DNA of 34,208 nucleotides from Gammaproteobacteria bacterium (GTDB taxonomy: Bacteria; Pseudomonadota; Gammaproteobacteria; Steroidobacterales; PWYM01). The translations under genes and the position numbers were made by a program. The stretch lies in contig JAFIFN010000030.1 of NCBI GenBank assembly GCA_020832005.1, positions 1 through 34,208 of the forward strand, in the 5' to 3' direction. Below the pieces are notes generated by a model. The model was not told where the DNA came from. It did no database searches and saw only the letters and a list, made by a program, of their open reading frames with translations. Every line of letters starts with the position of its first letter. Within the stretch, counting starts at the first letter, position 1. Shown one piece after another: positions 20,347-28,283 of this stretch.

Positions 20347-21456
20347 TCACTCCCGGTGCTCGGAGGCAGTCTGGGTGCCGTCCTGGTCGTCGATATGAGG
20401 CAGATGTTGCGGGTCTTGGCTGACGCGAATCACGCGCCCGCCGGTATTGCCACCGGCAAACAGTGCGCCAAGCGCTGCCGGCGCATGTTCCAGGCCTTCT
20501 GCAACATCATCCGTGAGCACCAGGCGTCCCTGACGGTACCACTCCCGCAGCCGGGCCTCGAACGCCGGCCAGCGGTCGACGTAGTCAAACACAAAAAAGC
20601 CTTCCATGCGTGAGCGCTGATAAAGCAGGTTGAAATAATGCGTCGGCCCGGGCGGTCTTGGCCGCTGGTACTCGGTGGAAATCATGCCGCACAGTACCAC
20701 GCGCGCACCTACGGCCAGATGCTGCAGTGCGGTATCGAGCATGTCGCCGCCGACCGAGTCCAGGTAGACATCGAGGCCATCCGGACACAGCCTGCCCAGG
20801 GCATCACCGACGCTGTCCTGCCGATAGTCGATCACCTCATCGCAAAGCCCACGCTCCAGCAGCCAGCGGCACTTGTCCTGACCACCGGCGATGCCGATGA
20901 CCCGCTCGGCACCCTGGATGCGCGCCAGCTGACAGGCGATAGAGCCCACGCCGCCAGCTGCAGCCGACACCACCACGGTGTCACCGCTGCGCACCTGGCC
21001 GACTTCGATGACGCCCACATAAGCGCTGTAAGCCAGCTGTCCGAACAGACCAAGCACGGTGGTCAGCGGGCGAACAGGGGCGGGCACCTTGCGCACGTTT
21101 CGAACATTGTGGCTGGGGTCTTCGCTGGCCTCGGGGGCAAGCACGGCATAGTCCTGCCAGCCCAGCGAGGCCTGCACGATGTCGTCCACGGCGAAGCCCG
21201 CGTGACGGCTGGCGACCACGCGGCCGACGCCACGGCAGCTCATGACCTCGCCGATCTCCACTGCAAAGTGAAACTGGCGCTCCGTGCTCACATACATGCG
21301 TTGCGCCGGGCTGGTACCCAGCACGATCGTCTGCACGAGAATCTCGCCTGGCTGCAGATCCGGCACCGGCGCCTGGCCGAACTCGAAATGCTCAGGGCCC
21401 GGGTGTTCGCCCTCGCTGACGAGCCGTTTCAGGCGCCACTGGCGGTTGGTAATCAT
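20347..21456 (-). CDS. Zinc-independent MDR NADP-dependent oxidoreductase
   Basis: A medium-chain dehydrogenase/reductase of 369 aa. The N-terminal GroES-like domain (about 1-130) lacks the Cys/His zinc ligands. The Rossmann domain carries AAAGGVG at 165-171, as in quinone oxidoreductases, prostaglandin/curcumin reductases and enoyl reductases. LDSVGGD and GMIS.Y in the C-terminal half also match that group. It likely reduces an alpha,beta-unsaturated carbonyl with NADPH; the substrate is unknown. AGGAG lies 5 bases before the ATG. It is the first gene of a pair with the DUF1838 gene and divergent from a LysR gene that probably regulates it. Confidence 0.88.
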   Translation of the reverse strand: MITNRQWRLKRLVSEGEHPGPEHFEFGQAPVPDLQPGEILVQTIVLGTSPAQRMYVSTERQFHFAVEIGEVMSCRGVGRVVASRHAGFAVDDIVQASLGWQDYAVLAPEASEDPSHNVRNVRKVPAPVRPLTTVLGLFGQLAYSAYVGVIEVGQVRSGDTVVVSAAAGGVGSIACQLARIQGAERVIGIAGGQDKCRWLLERGLCDEVIDYRQDSVGDALGRLCPDGLDVYLDSVGGDMLDTALQHLAVGARVVLCGMISTEYQRPRPPGPTHYFNLLYQRSRMEGFFVFDYVDRWPAFEARLREWYRQGRLVLTDDVAEGLEHAPAALGALFAGGNTGGRVIRVSQDPQHLPHIDDQDGTQTASEHRE

Positions 21457-21585
21457 CGATTCTCCTACCTGTCTTGTTGATGTCGTGATGCAAGACTACA
21501 CGGGCCTCGTGGGGCGCATACCCCCCGGCCGCGAACAGCCAACTGGTGGCAGGCACAAATTTGATTTGCGTCGTGTAGGCTTCAG

Positions 21586-21601
21586 TTAAATTACAATTTA
21601 A
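21586..21601. promoter_or_regulatory. AT-rich perfect palindrome, candidate LysR operator
   Basis: TTAAATT-AC-AATTTAA is a perfect 7-bp inverted repeat in the MDR/LysR gap, 32 bases before the LysR GTG start. It contains TACAAT, which could be the -10 box of lysR, so binding there would repress lysR itself. A second, 8-bp palindrome CAAATTTG lies at 21556-21563. Confidence 0.5.
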
Positions 21602-21633
21602 GGGTCGCCTGCGCGTTGGGACAAGGGGAACCG

Positions 21634-22548
21634 GTGCAACTCAAGCAGCTCAAGTATTTCATGGCCGTGCTCGAACATGGCAGCTTCTCCAACGCCGCTG
21701 CAGAGCTGGGACGCACCCAGCAGGCCATCTCGAAGGCGGTGCACAATCTCGAGGAAATCGTAGGTGTTCGTCTGCTCGATCGCAACGCACGTGTCGCCAC
21801 GCCCACCGTGTTTGGCGAACTGCTGCTGGTGCATGCGCGCAATGTGGATCTGGAGTTGCGCAGCTTTCGCGAGCGGGTCGCCGAGATGCTCGGCACCGAC
21901 AAGGGACAGGTCACGGTCGGGGCCAGCGCCACGGCGGCCGGACTGTTGCTCGCCGACGCAGTCTCAATGCTGCAGTCCAGGCAGCCCGACATCAGGGTGA
22001 CGGTGAAAGCCGGCATCTACCAGGATCTGCTGCCGAACCTGCTGCGCGGCGAACTCGACATCTGTGTCGGCGTGGAGACGGTCGATGCGAATATCGAAGG
22101 CCTGGTCCGCGAAGTGCTGTGCCGGGAGCGTTTCTGTGTCGTGGCCTCGGCACAGCACCCATTGGCCGGTCAGGCCAGCGTGCGCCACCAGCAGCTGCTC
22201 GAGCACCCCTGGGTGCTTGGGCAAAAACTGGGCTCGGTGGAAGAGGCCTTCGTGGAAAGCTTCGACACACTGGGGCTGGGGCGACCCGACGCCGCCATCG
22301 AGACCAATTCCACCGAATTTCTGCGTGAGATCCTGCTGCGGGATCAACACCTCTGCCTGCTGCCTGCAGATCTGTTTGCCGATGAAATCGCGCAGGGTCG
22401 AATGGTCAGGCTACCGGTCACACAGTTTGACTGGAGCGCATCGATCTCACTGTACTACCGGCGCGGCACGGCGCCTGGAAACGCCACCGTGGCGCTGATC
22501 GATGCGCTGCACGTGGCCTCGCGCCAGCACGAGCGCAACAGCAGCTGA
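21634..22548 (+). CDS. LysR family transcriptional regulator
   Basis: A 304-aa LysR-type regulator. The N-terminal winged helix-turn-helix covers residues 1-60 (FSNAAAELGRTQQAISKAVHNLE), followed by a linker helix and the periplasmic-binding-protein-like effector domain (about 88-295). The GTG at 21634 is favoured because AAGGGGA lies 4-5 bases upstream and the HTH begins there; a TTG at 21616 would add 6 residues without a good site. It is divergent from the MDR-DUF1838 pair, the usual arrangement for LysR control of a catabolic or redox operon. It converges on the histidine kinase operon, with a hairpin between. Confidence 0.93.
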   Translation: MQLKQLKYFMAVLEHGSFSNAAAELGRTQQAISKAVHNLEEIVGVRLLDRNARVATPTVFGELLLVHARNVDLELRSFRERVAEMLGTDKGQVTVGASATAAGLLLADAVSMLQSRQPDIRVTVKAGIYQDLLPNLLRGELDICVGVETVDANIEGLVREVLCRERFCVVASAQHPLAGQASVRHQQLLEHPWVLGQKLGSVEEAFVESFDTLGLGRPDAAIETNSTEFLREILLRDQHLCLLPADLFADEIAQGRMVRLPVTQFDWSASISLYYRRGTAPGNATVALIDALHVASRQHERNSS

Positions 22549-22566
22549 TATACCGGCCGACGCCTT

Positions 22567-22585
22567 AAGCGCCCGGCGGGTGCTT
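22567..22585. terminator. Terminator hairpin between lysR and the kinase operon
   Basis: An 8-bp stem with one G-T pair (AAGCGCCC / GGGTGCTT) closes a GGC loop and is followed by GCTTGAGTT. It lies 18 bases after the lysR stop and 8 bases after the end of the kinase gene, so it can serve both convergent transcripts. Confidence 0.5.
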
Positions 22586-22593
22586 GCTTGAGT

Positions 22594-24717
22594 TCACTCT
22601 GCAACGCCGTTGAGCACCTCGCGCAACTTACGCGCCAGGTCGTTGCGCCGGTAGGGCTTGCTGAGCAAAAAAGTGCCCTCGGGCAGGCGGCCATCGCGCA
22701 CAATGGCGCTTTCGGAGTAGCCGGAGGTGAAAAGCACCGGCAGGTCTGGTTGCAGCCCGGTCGCAGCATCGGCCAGCTCGCGGCCGTTCATGCCGCCGGG
22801 CATGATGACGTCGGTGAACAGCAGGTCGAAACGATGACCCTGCTGCAGCAAGCCAAGCGCCGTCGGTCCGTTGCCTGCCGAGGTGACGCGATAGCCCAGG
22901 GCCTCGAGCTGCGAGCGCACAAGCTCGCGTACGGCATCATCGTCCTCGACCAGCAGCACATGCTCACCACTGGTCTGCATCGCCAACGGCGCGTAGGCGC
23001 CGGTAGCCTCTGCTGCCTTGTCATGCACGGCTGGCAACAGAAGCCTGACCGTGGTGCCGTGATCCGGCTCCGAATATATCCGCGCATAGCCGCTGGATTG
23101 CCTGACGAAACCGTACACCATGCTCAGGCCAAGACCTGTGCCTCGACCGACGTCCTTGGTGGTATAAAACGGCTCGAACGCGCGGCTCAAAGTCTCCGCA
23201 CTCATGCCCTCGCCCGTGTCGGTCACGGAAATCACCACGTACTCGCCCGCCTGAAGCCTGTCGGGTCCCGGCTGATCCTCTGCGTCAAGGGTACGCGTCT
23301 TCACATCCAGCGTCAGTCGGCCACCGGCAGGCATCGCATCGCGGGCATTGATACACAGGTTCAGCACCGCACTTTCGAGCTGATGCGCATCCACAAGCGC
23401 CACACACGGCTCATCGCCGGCCACAAGTGCGACCTCGATGTCGTCACCCAGTGTGCGGTACAGCAGAGACTCCATGCCATGCAGCAGCTGGACGACGTCC
23501 ACAGGTCTTGGATTGAGCTCCTGCTGCCGCGAAAACGCCAGCAGGCGCTGCGTCAACGAAGCCCCCCGTACCGCCGCTGATCTCGTCGTCTCGGCCAGCG
23601 AACGCAGCTGCGAGCCCTTCTCCAGGCTCTCGCAGAGTTGATCTGCGCTGCCCAGGATGACCGTGAGCAGATTGTTGAAATCGTGGGCGATCCCGCCAGT
23701 GAGTTTTCCCACCGCATCGAGGCGCTGTGAGCGGCGCAGCTGTTCGGCTATCTTCCGATTGGCTGTGAGATCCCGGGCGATGGCCAGATGCCGGACACTG
23801 CCGTCGTCATCAGGCATCGGGGCCGAGACGATCTCTATGGAGAACGACGCTGCGTCGGGCGCCACGACGTCACACTCCAGCCGCCCGCTCGCGCCGGCAC
23901 ACACCTGTTCGTGAAATGCCTGAAAACGCGCCTGGTCGGCTTCTGCCAGAAAGGAGGCGAACGGCCTGCCGACAACATCGGCTTCACTGCCTGCCTGGAG
24001 CAGTGACAGGCCCGACGGATTGGTCTCGAGCACCGCTGCGCCAGCATCGAGCACCATGACGGTGTCGGGTGTGGAATCAATGAGCGTCTGCAGCCGGCGT
24101 TCGCGCTCGCGCAATACCCCTCGGGCAGTTCTTTCCCTGGCCAGCGCCGATTCGAGCGTGCCCAGCACCCCGCCCACCGATAAGGTCACCACCGCTGCCA
24201 CCAGCACGAAGTTTGCTGCAACCAGGGCCCAGTCGGCATGGGTGCCTGACCAGCCGAGCGGCGGGACGGTCCACACCACGTGCCCCGCCACACCCATGCC
24301 AACAAGTGTCAGGGTATTGATCACGACACTGACCAGGCCAGCACGCCAGCCCAGCAACACCGTCGTAATCGCCGAGTGGCCAAGCAGATAGATCTGAGCC
24401 ACGGTACCCGCGACCGTGAGCAGCATGGCCCCCAGGAAATAGATCACCAGACAGGTGGCCAACGCCCTGAGGGTGTAGGCGAGGTGTTTCAGCCACCACA
24501 GCAGCAACACTGCGGCAATCACCACGGTGTCGATGAGGATGATGGCCCAAAGCCCCTGCAGCCAGGCCCAGTACACGCTGATGCCATAGACGACGACACC
24601 GAATGTCACCGCCACATTCAGAATGATCTGCAGCAGGTCGGCACGCCAGGTGCGGCTGTCCAGCTCAAAGCGCATACGCGGTCGAGGCTCCATCAGCGAT
24701 GGGATGCCGGCCGACAC
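22594..24717 (-). CDS. Membrane hybrid sensor histidine kinase (PAS-HisKA-HATPase-REC)
   Basis: A 707-aa kinase. About six membrane helices span residues 28-185 and form the sensor, with little periplasmic sequence. A PAS domain follows (about 205-325), then HisKA with His345 in GGIAHDFNN and HATPase with an N box at NLCINARDA (453-461) plus G boxes DTGEGM and GTGLGLSM. A C-terminal receiver has Asp636 in FTDVIMP. The order suits a phosphorelay or a kinase with its own receiver; no separate response regulator with DNA-binding output is adjacent. The start is a GTG with a weak ribosome site; ATG at 24693 or 24675 are alternatives. It is the last gene of the GTPase operon, 12 bases after the preceding stop. 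Confidence 0.92.
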   Translation of the reverse strand: MSAGIPSLMEPRPRMRFELDSRTWRADLLQIILNVAVTFGVVVYGISVYWAWLQGLWAIILIDTVVIAAVLLLWWLKHLAYTLRALATCLVIYFLGAMLLTVAGTVAQIYLLGHSAITTVLLGWRAGLVSVVINTLTLVGMGVAGHVVWTVPPLGWSGTHADWALVAANFVLVAAVVTLSVGGVLGTLESALARERTARGVLRERERRLQTLIDSTPDTVMVLDAGAAVLETNPSGLSLLQAGSEADVVGRPFASFLAEADQARFQAFHEQVCAGASGRLECDVVAPDAASFSIEIVSAPMPDDDGSVRHLAIARDLTANRKIAEQLRRSQRLDAVGKLTGGIAHDFNNLLTVILGSADQLCESLEKGSQLRSLAETTRSAAVRGASLTQRLLAFSRQQELNPRPVDVVQLLHGMESLLYRTLGDDIEVALVAGDEPCVALVDAHQLESAVLNLCINARDAMPAGGRLTLDVKTRTLDAEDQPGPDRLQAGEYVVISVTDTGEGMSAETLSRAFEPFYTTKDVGRGTGLGLSMVYGFVRQSSGYARIYSEPDHGTTVRLLLPAVHDKAAEATGAYAPLAMQTSGEHVLLVEDDDAVRELVRSQLEALGYRVTSAGNGPTALGLLQQGHRFDLLFTDVIMPGGMNGRELADAATGLQPDLPVLFTSGYSESAIVRDGRLPEGTFLLSKPYRRNDLARKLREVLNGVAE

Positions 24718-24729
24718 CCTGACTGCATA

Positions 24730-25818
24730 CTAGCGCGGCCGGAAGGTGCGCTGGATATCCGAGCGCATGCCATCATACTGCTCGGCCAGTAATTGATCGT
24801 AGGCCTGCGTCAGGCTCAACATCATCTCCGCCTGCAGCTCATCGAGGCTCACCTGCAGTGCGGCGATCAGTTCATCGCGATTTCGCGCCTCGTCCCAGCG
24901 CAGCAGCGCCCAGTCGACGGCCAGCCAGCTCGCAGCGCCCGCCACGAGGGCGCATGCCAGCGCGCCCGGCCCACTCGGTGCGCACACTGCAGCGCCCCCC
25001 GCTGCGGCGCTGCCAACACGTGCAGCCCCGCGGCCGGCGCCACGCGCTGCCATCGCGCGACCCGATGTGGTCGCCGCCCGTCGGCTGGCGGCACGCCAGA
25101 TCACAGGCCCCGCAGCAGCGCCGGCCGCAGCTGCGCTGCTGAGCGAAAACCGCGCCATGAATTCCGTGCGTCCATAGCCCGCAAGCTGCTGTTGCAGCGC
25201 ATCCAGCGAGATCTGCTGGGTCTGCGGCAGCGGCGCGACCGGCATACGATGGTCATCGAGCAGCGCGAGCATTTCCAGCAACCAGCTCTCACGCGTCTGG
25301 TTGGCCTGCTGCAGCACCGTGGTATCGGTGTGCATGCGCAACATGTCGAGACCTTCGGCGAAATTCGTCGACTCGAAAATCAGCGCCTCGGCCCTGCGCG
25401 CAACATAGCCTTCCGCCACCACACCGGATTTCTCCAGTGCCAGCATCGACAGGCGCGTGTACTCACCGCCCAGCGAGTAGTACCAGTCGGCGAACACGGG
25501 CAACTGGGCGGCAAGCTCTGCGAACAGGCGGTCGAGCCCATGCTCGAGGTGTGCATCGACGAGCCGCCGTGCTTCGACTTCGCCCTCGCTGAAACGCAGG
25601 GCCGAGAGCAGGGCCAGCGTATCGGCGCGTGCCGCCGTGACCTGGTAGTGCTGATCGGCGACCTGCACTACGACATCATCGGCCGGTGCCCCGCCCGACT
25701 GCCACTGCGCGCGCTGCGCCAGTGCCAGGCACAGCACCACCGCGCCGGCCACCAGCAGCAGCACCGACCACAATGGCGGTGCCCGGCGGGTATCGGCAAC
25801 GATGAGGGTGTCAGTCAT
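24730..25818 (-). CDS. Unrecognised membrane protein with Ala/Gly/Arg-rich segment
   Basis: A 362-aa protein that I do not recognise. One N-terminal membrane helix (about 16-34) is followed by a mostly helical, charged, Leu-rich domain (50-215). Next comes a strongly biased segment (about 226-300) of alternating Ala/Gly runs and Arg residues that ends in a membrane-like stretch (ALVAGAASWLAVDWALL). An acidic helical tail closes it. The Ala/Gly spacing resembles glycine-zipper membrane proteins. It lies 9 bases after the stop of the six-pass membrane gene and 12 before the kinase gene, so it belongs to the same operon. A periplasmic or lumenal sensor-like middle domain is possible but not shown. 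Confidence 0.75.
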   Translation of the reverse strand: MTDTLIVADTRRAPPLWSVLLLVAGAVVLCLALAQRAQWQSGGAPADDVVVQVADQHYQVTAARADTLALLSALRFSEGEVEARRLVDAHLEHGLDRLFAELAAQLPVFADWYYSLGGEYTRLSMLALEKSGVVAEGYVARRAEALIFESTNFAEGLDMLRMHTDTTVLQQANQTRESWLLEMLALLDDHRMPVAPLPQTQQISLDALQQQLAGYGRTEFMARFSLSSAAAAGAAAGPVIWRAASRRAATTSGRAMAARGAGRGAARVGSAAAGGAAVCAPSGPGALACALVAGAASWLAVDWALLRWDEARNRDELIAALQVSLDELQAEMMLSLTQAYDQLLAEQYDGMRSDIQRTFRPR

Positions 25819-25827
25819 GCAGTATCC

Positions 25828-26673
25828 TCAATCCAGCGAACCTGCGCGTATCGCAGCCTGTCGGCGTCGCCAGCCCGGCAGCGCCGCCACACCGGCGGCG
25901 AACACCAGGTATGACCATACAAACAGCCCTTCTGCTGCAAGCAGCAGCACCCAGCCGGCCATTCGCAGCAGCGGGCTGCCCACTGCGGGCAGCAGTTGCT
26001 GGCCGAGCCACAGCGCCAGCGCGTCCTTTGCCGCCGCCAGCTGCAGCAACCCCTCCAGCGGGGCGCTCAGGGCGCGCTCGCGCGACATCTCGTGCCACAA
26101 CGCCTGCCTGAGCGTGACCTCGGCGAACTCTGGATACTGACCATACAGCGCCAGCCAGGCCATCGCGCAGAACAGCATCACGAACTGCAGGGCCATGGTC
26201 ACACGCCAACTCAGCTCCGGCAGGAAGACCGGCGAGACATGCCGGCGTAACAGCCTGCCCACCAGCGCCTGAAGGCCGATCAGCACCGGCAGGCTGGCCG
26301 CCAGCAGCCACCACAGCAGATCCTGCTGCAGGCGCACGATGGCCACCAGCAGCACCAGCGCCAGCAGTGCCGCCACCAGCCACAAGCGCAACGCCAGCAC
26401 GGGGCCGCCCCGCAGCCGCAGGCGCCAGGGACTGGCCTGGTGCATATACGCAGTCAGAAACGCCTGGCGGCGGCTCAGCGCACGCACCCACAGGCCGGCA
26501 AGCATGATCAGGCTGATCAGCAGCCAGGCCATCACCAGCACCCAGGTGGGGCTGCTCCGACCGAGGATATTCAGTAGCAGCAGCGCGGCCATCGCGGGGA
26601 TGAGCCACAGCAGGGCCCACAACCATGCGTGCGCCACCGCAGCACTTGCTTGATGCCCGGGCTGCGGGGTCAT
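25828..26673 (-). CDS. Six-pass inner-membrane protein of the GTPase operon
   Basis: A 281-aa membrane protein without a family that I can name. Hydrophobic helices lie at about 15-37, 43-63, 92-113, 118-138, 158-177 and 238-262. Short basic loops (RLLRRH, WRRRQ) suggest a cytoplasmic C-terminus. A soluble stretch at 178-237 separates the last two helices and is predicted mostly helical. Its start codon overlaps the stop of the anchored GTPase by 4 bases, so translation is probably coupled. By position it is the membrane partner of the two GTPases, perhaps resembling the membrane proteins that accompany DUF3482-type GTPases, although I see no clear homology. Confidence 0.78.
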   Translation of the reverse strand: MTPQPGHQASAAVAHAWLWALLWLIPAMAALLLLNILGRSSPTWVLVMAWLLISLIMLAGLWVRALSRRQAFLTAYMHQASPWRLRLRGGPVLALRLWLVAALLALVLLVAIVRLQQDLLWWLLAASLPVLIGLQALVGRLLRRHVSPVFLPELSWRVTMALQFVMLFCAMAWLALYGQYPEFAEVTLRQALWHEMSRERALSAPLEGLLQLAAAKDALALWLGQQLLPAVGSPLLRMAGWVLLLAAEGLFVWSYLVFAAGVAALPGWRRRQAAIRAGSLD

Positions 26674-28283
26674 TTCGGCTGTTTCTCGTCGGCGGGGCCA
26701 TCCTGCCCGGCAGGGGCATCCTGCCCGGAGTGGGCGCCCTGCTCGGCGTTCGCATCCAACTGCACACCGGATCGCCGCAATGTCGCCGCAATCAGGCGCC
26801 CGGCCCCGATCATCTGCGTGGCCACTTCGCTGAAGCCACCGCGTCGGTTACCCAGGCGCAGGATACGCAGCAACTGGCCACGGCGCGCCGCATCCTGGCG
26901 CGCAAGAATCGCCGACCAGATCGCATCGACGTTGTACAGCTGCCCCTCGTCCAGCCGCGCCGGCACAATGTCGGACGGCGCCAATGCGAGATCCTGTGCC
27001 ACCGCCTCGATCGCCGCGCGAATATTCACCGCCTTGTCGGTGATCGGCTGCGCCACATCATAGGGCGGCGACCACTCGGTGAAGGGGCGCAGCCGGTCGA
27101 TGTGCGACATCACGACCAGCACCGGCGGCATGTCCAGTGCCGGCTCGGCGACAAAGCGCTGCCTGAGCCGATCCAGCAGTTCGCGATCCAGCGCACGGGC
27201 CGCGCTGTTGGCCGCGCACACCCACACCAGCATGTCACTGCCGGCGGCCAGTTCGGCCAGCGCGTCGATCTGCTCGGGGCGCTCCAGGCCCACCGAGTCG
27301 ATCAGCTCGACTGCCGGGCGGTCCGGTGATTCGCCAAGCACATAGGCGTTGGCCCTGTCGGTGGCAGGCAGCACGTCCACGGCGGCCTTGACCTCGCCAA
27401 ACAGCGCATTGAGCAGGCTCGACTTGCCGGCGTTCACCCTGCCGGCAAGCAAGACGCGCGGCGGCGGTGGCGCCAGCGCAGGTGGCGCCAGACGATCCTC
27501 GCCCAGTTCGTCGATATCAGCCCGCAACCGGCCACTGTAGAGATTGATTGCGGCACGACCGACTTCCTCGACGAGGATCCGCGCGACCCGGTCGGCCAGG
27601 AACGCACTCAACCCGCTGGTGGCGTACCCCTGCAGGGTGCGGCGTGCTTCAGAAAACACCGCCGCTACAGGATTGAGCAGCCACAGTCCGACCCGCCAGA
27701 CACCGCTGCCGGTCTCGGCCACAGCCATTGCGGTCTTTCGGGCCTCATTGAGCCACAGCAACTGACCCAGACGCAGACGCCGTGAACCCGGAACGGCGTC
27801 AATGACAAGCCGGCGCGAACGCCGACTGATGCGCTCGATGAGCAGCAGCGCTTCGGGCAAGGTGAATTGCAGGATCGGCTGGGCCTCATTGGGCCGGTAG
27901 TGCGCAGCCACCTCGGCAATGACGGCACGCGCCGTGGCCAGTGCGGCCTTCTGATCGGCAAGAATCTCGCCCGTCACCTCGTCGGAGAACGCCAGCACAC
28001 GTTGCCAGGCCGCCTTGTCATGCGCACTCCAGTCGGCATCCGGTGGCGCCGCCGGCGCCTGCGCATCCTCGCCGCCGGCAGCAGTTGAGCGCGGTCGCCG
28101 CGCGACGGCGATCAGCAGTCCAGCGACAAAAAAGCATGCGGCCATTGCGGCCACCCACACCAGCAGCCCGCCGCGATGCCACAACCACATCACGCCCAGC
28201 GGCAGCAGCACCAGCACAGGCAGCGCGGCCAGCAGCAGGGCTGCAATGCTCAATCCCTGGCGATGCCCCAGCAGCCGCCTCAC
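26670..28283 (-). CDS. Membrane-anchored P-loop GTPase
   Basis: A 537-aa TRAFAC-type GTPase. A two-helix membrane hairpin (about 11-33 and 39-61) is followed by a 200-residue helical region. The G domain begins near 270: P-loop GRVNAGKSS (281-289), a G2 candidate Thr308 in PATDRAN, G3 DSVG (329-332) and a G4-like SHID (393-396) in place of NKxD. The tail is Gln/Asp/Ala-rich and likely disordered. The P-loop and layout are closest to the Era/YihA- and dynamin-like GTPases that act at membranes. Both ends overlap neighbours by 4 bases (28280-28283 and 26670-26673). The role is unknown; membrane remodelling, stress protection or assembly of a membrane complex are possibilities. Confidence 0.85.
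   Translation of the reverse strand: MRRLLGHRQGLSIAALLLAALPVLVLLPLGVMWLWHRGGLLVWVAAMAACFFVAGLLIAVARRPRSTAAGGEDAQAPAAPPDADWSAHDKAAWQRVLAFSDEVTGEILADQKAALATARAVIAEVAAHYRPNEAQPILQFTLPEALLLIERISRRSRRLVIDAVPGSRRLRLGQLLWLNEARKTAMAVAETGSGVWRVGLWLLNPVAAVFSEARRTLQGYATSGLSAFLADRVARILVEEVGRAAINLYSGRLRADIDELGEDRLAPPALAPPPPRVLLAGRVNAGKSSLLNALFGEVKAAVDVLPATDRANAYVLGESPDRPAVELIDSVGLERPEQIDALAELAAGSDMLVWVCAANSAARALDRELLDRLRQRFVAEPALDMPPVLVVMSHIDRLRPFTEWSPPYDVAQPITDKAVNIRAAIEAVAQDLALAPSDIVPARLDEGQLYNVDAIWSAILARQDAARRGQLLRILRLGNRRGGFSEVATQMIGAGRLIAATLRRSGVQLDANAEQGAHSGQDAPAGQDGPADEKQPK

Noticed and set aside
21556-21563. Palindrome CAAATTTG upstream of lysR
   Set aside because: Eight bases of A/T-rich symmetry occur by chance often; only noted beside the longer 16-base palindrome.
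25811-26791. 326-codon minus-strand frame over the six-pass membrane gene
   Set aside because: It is Arg/Ala/Gly-rich without motifs, and the overlapping 281-aa frame has clean membrane helices and a 4-base overlap with the GTPase gene.
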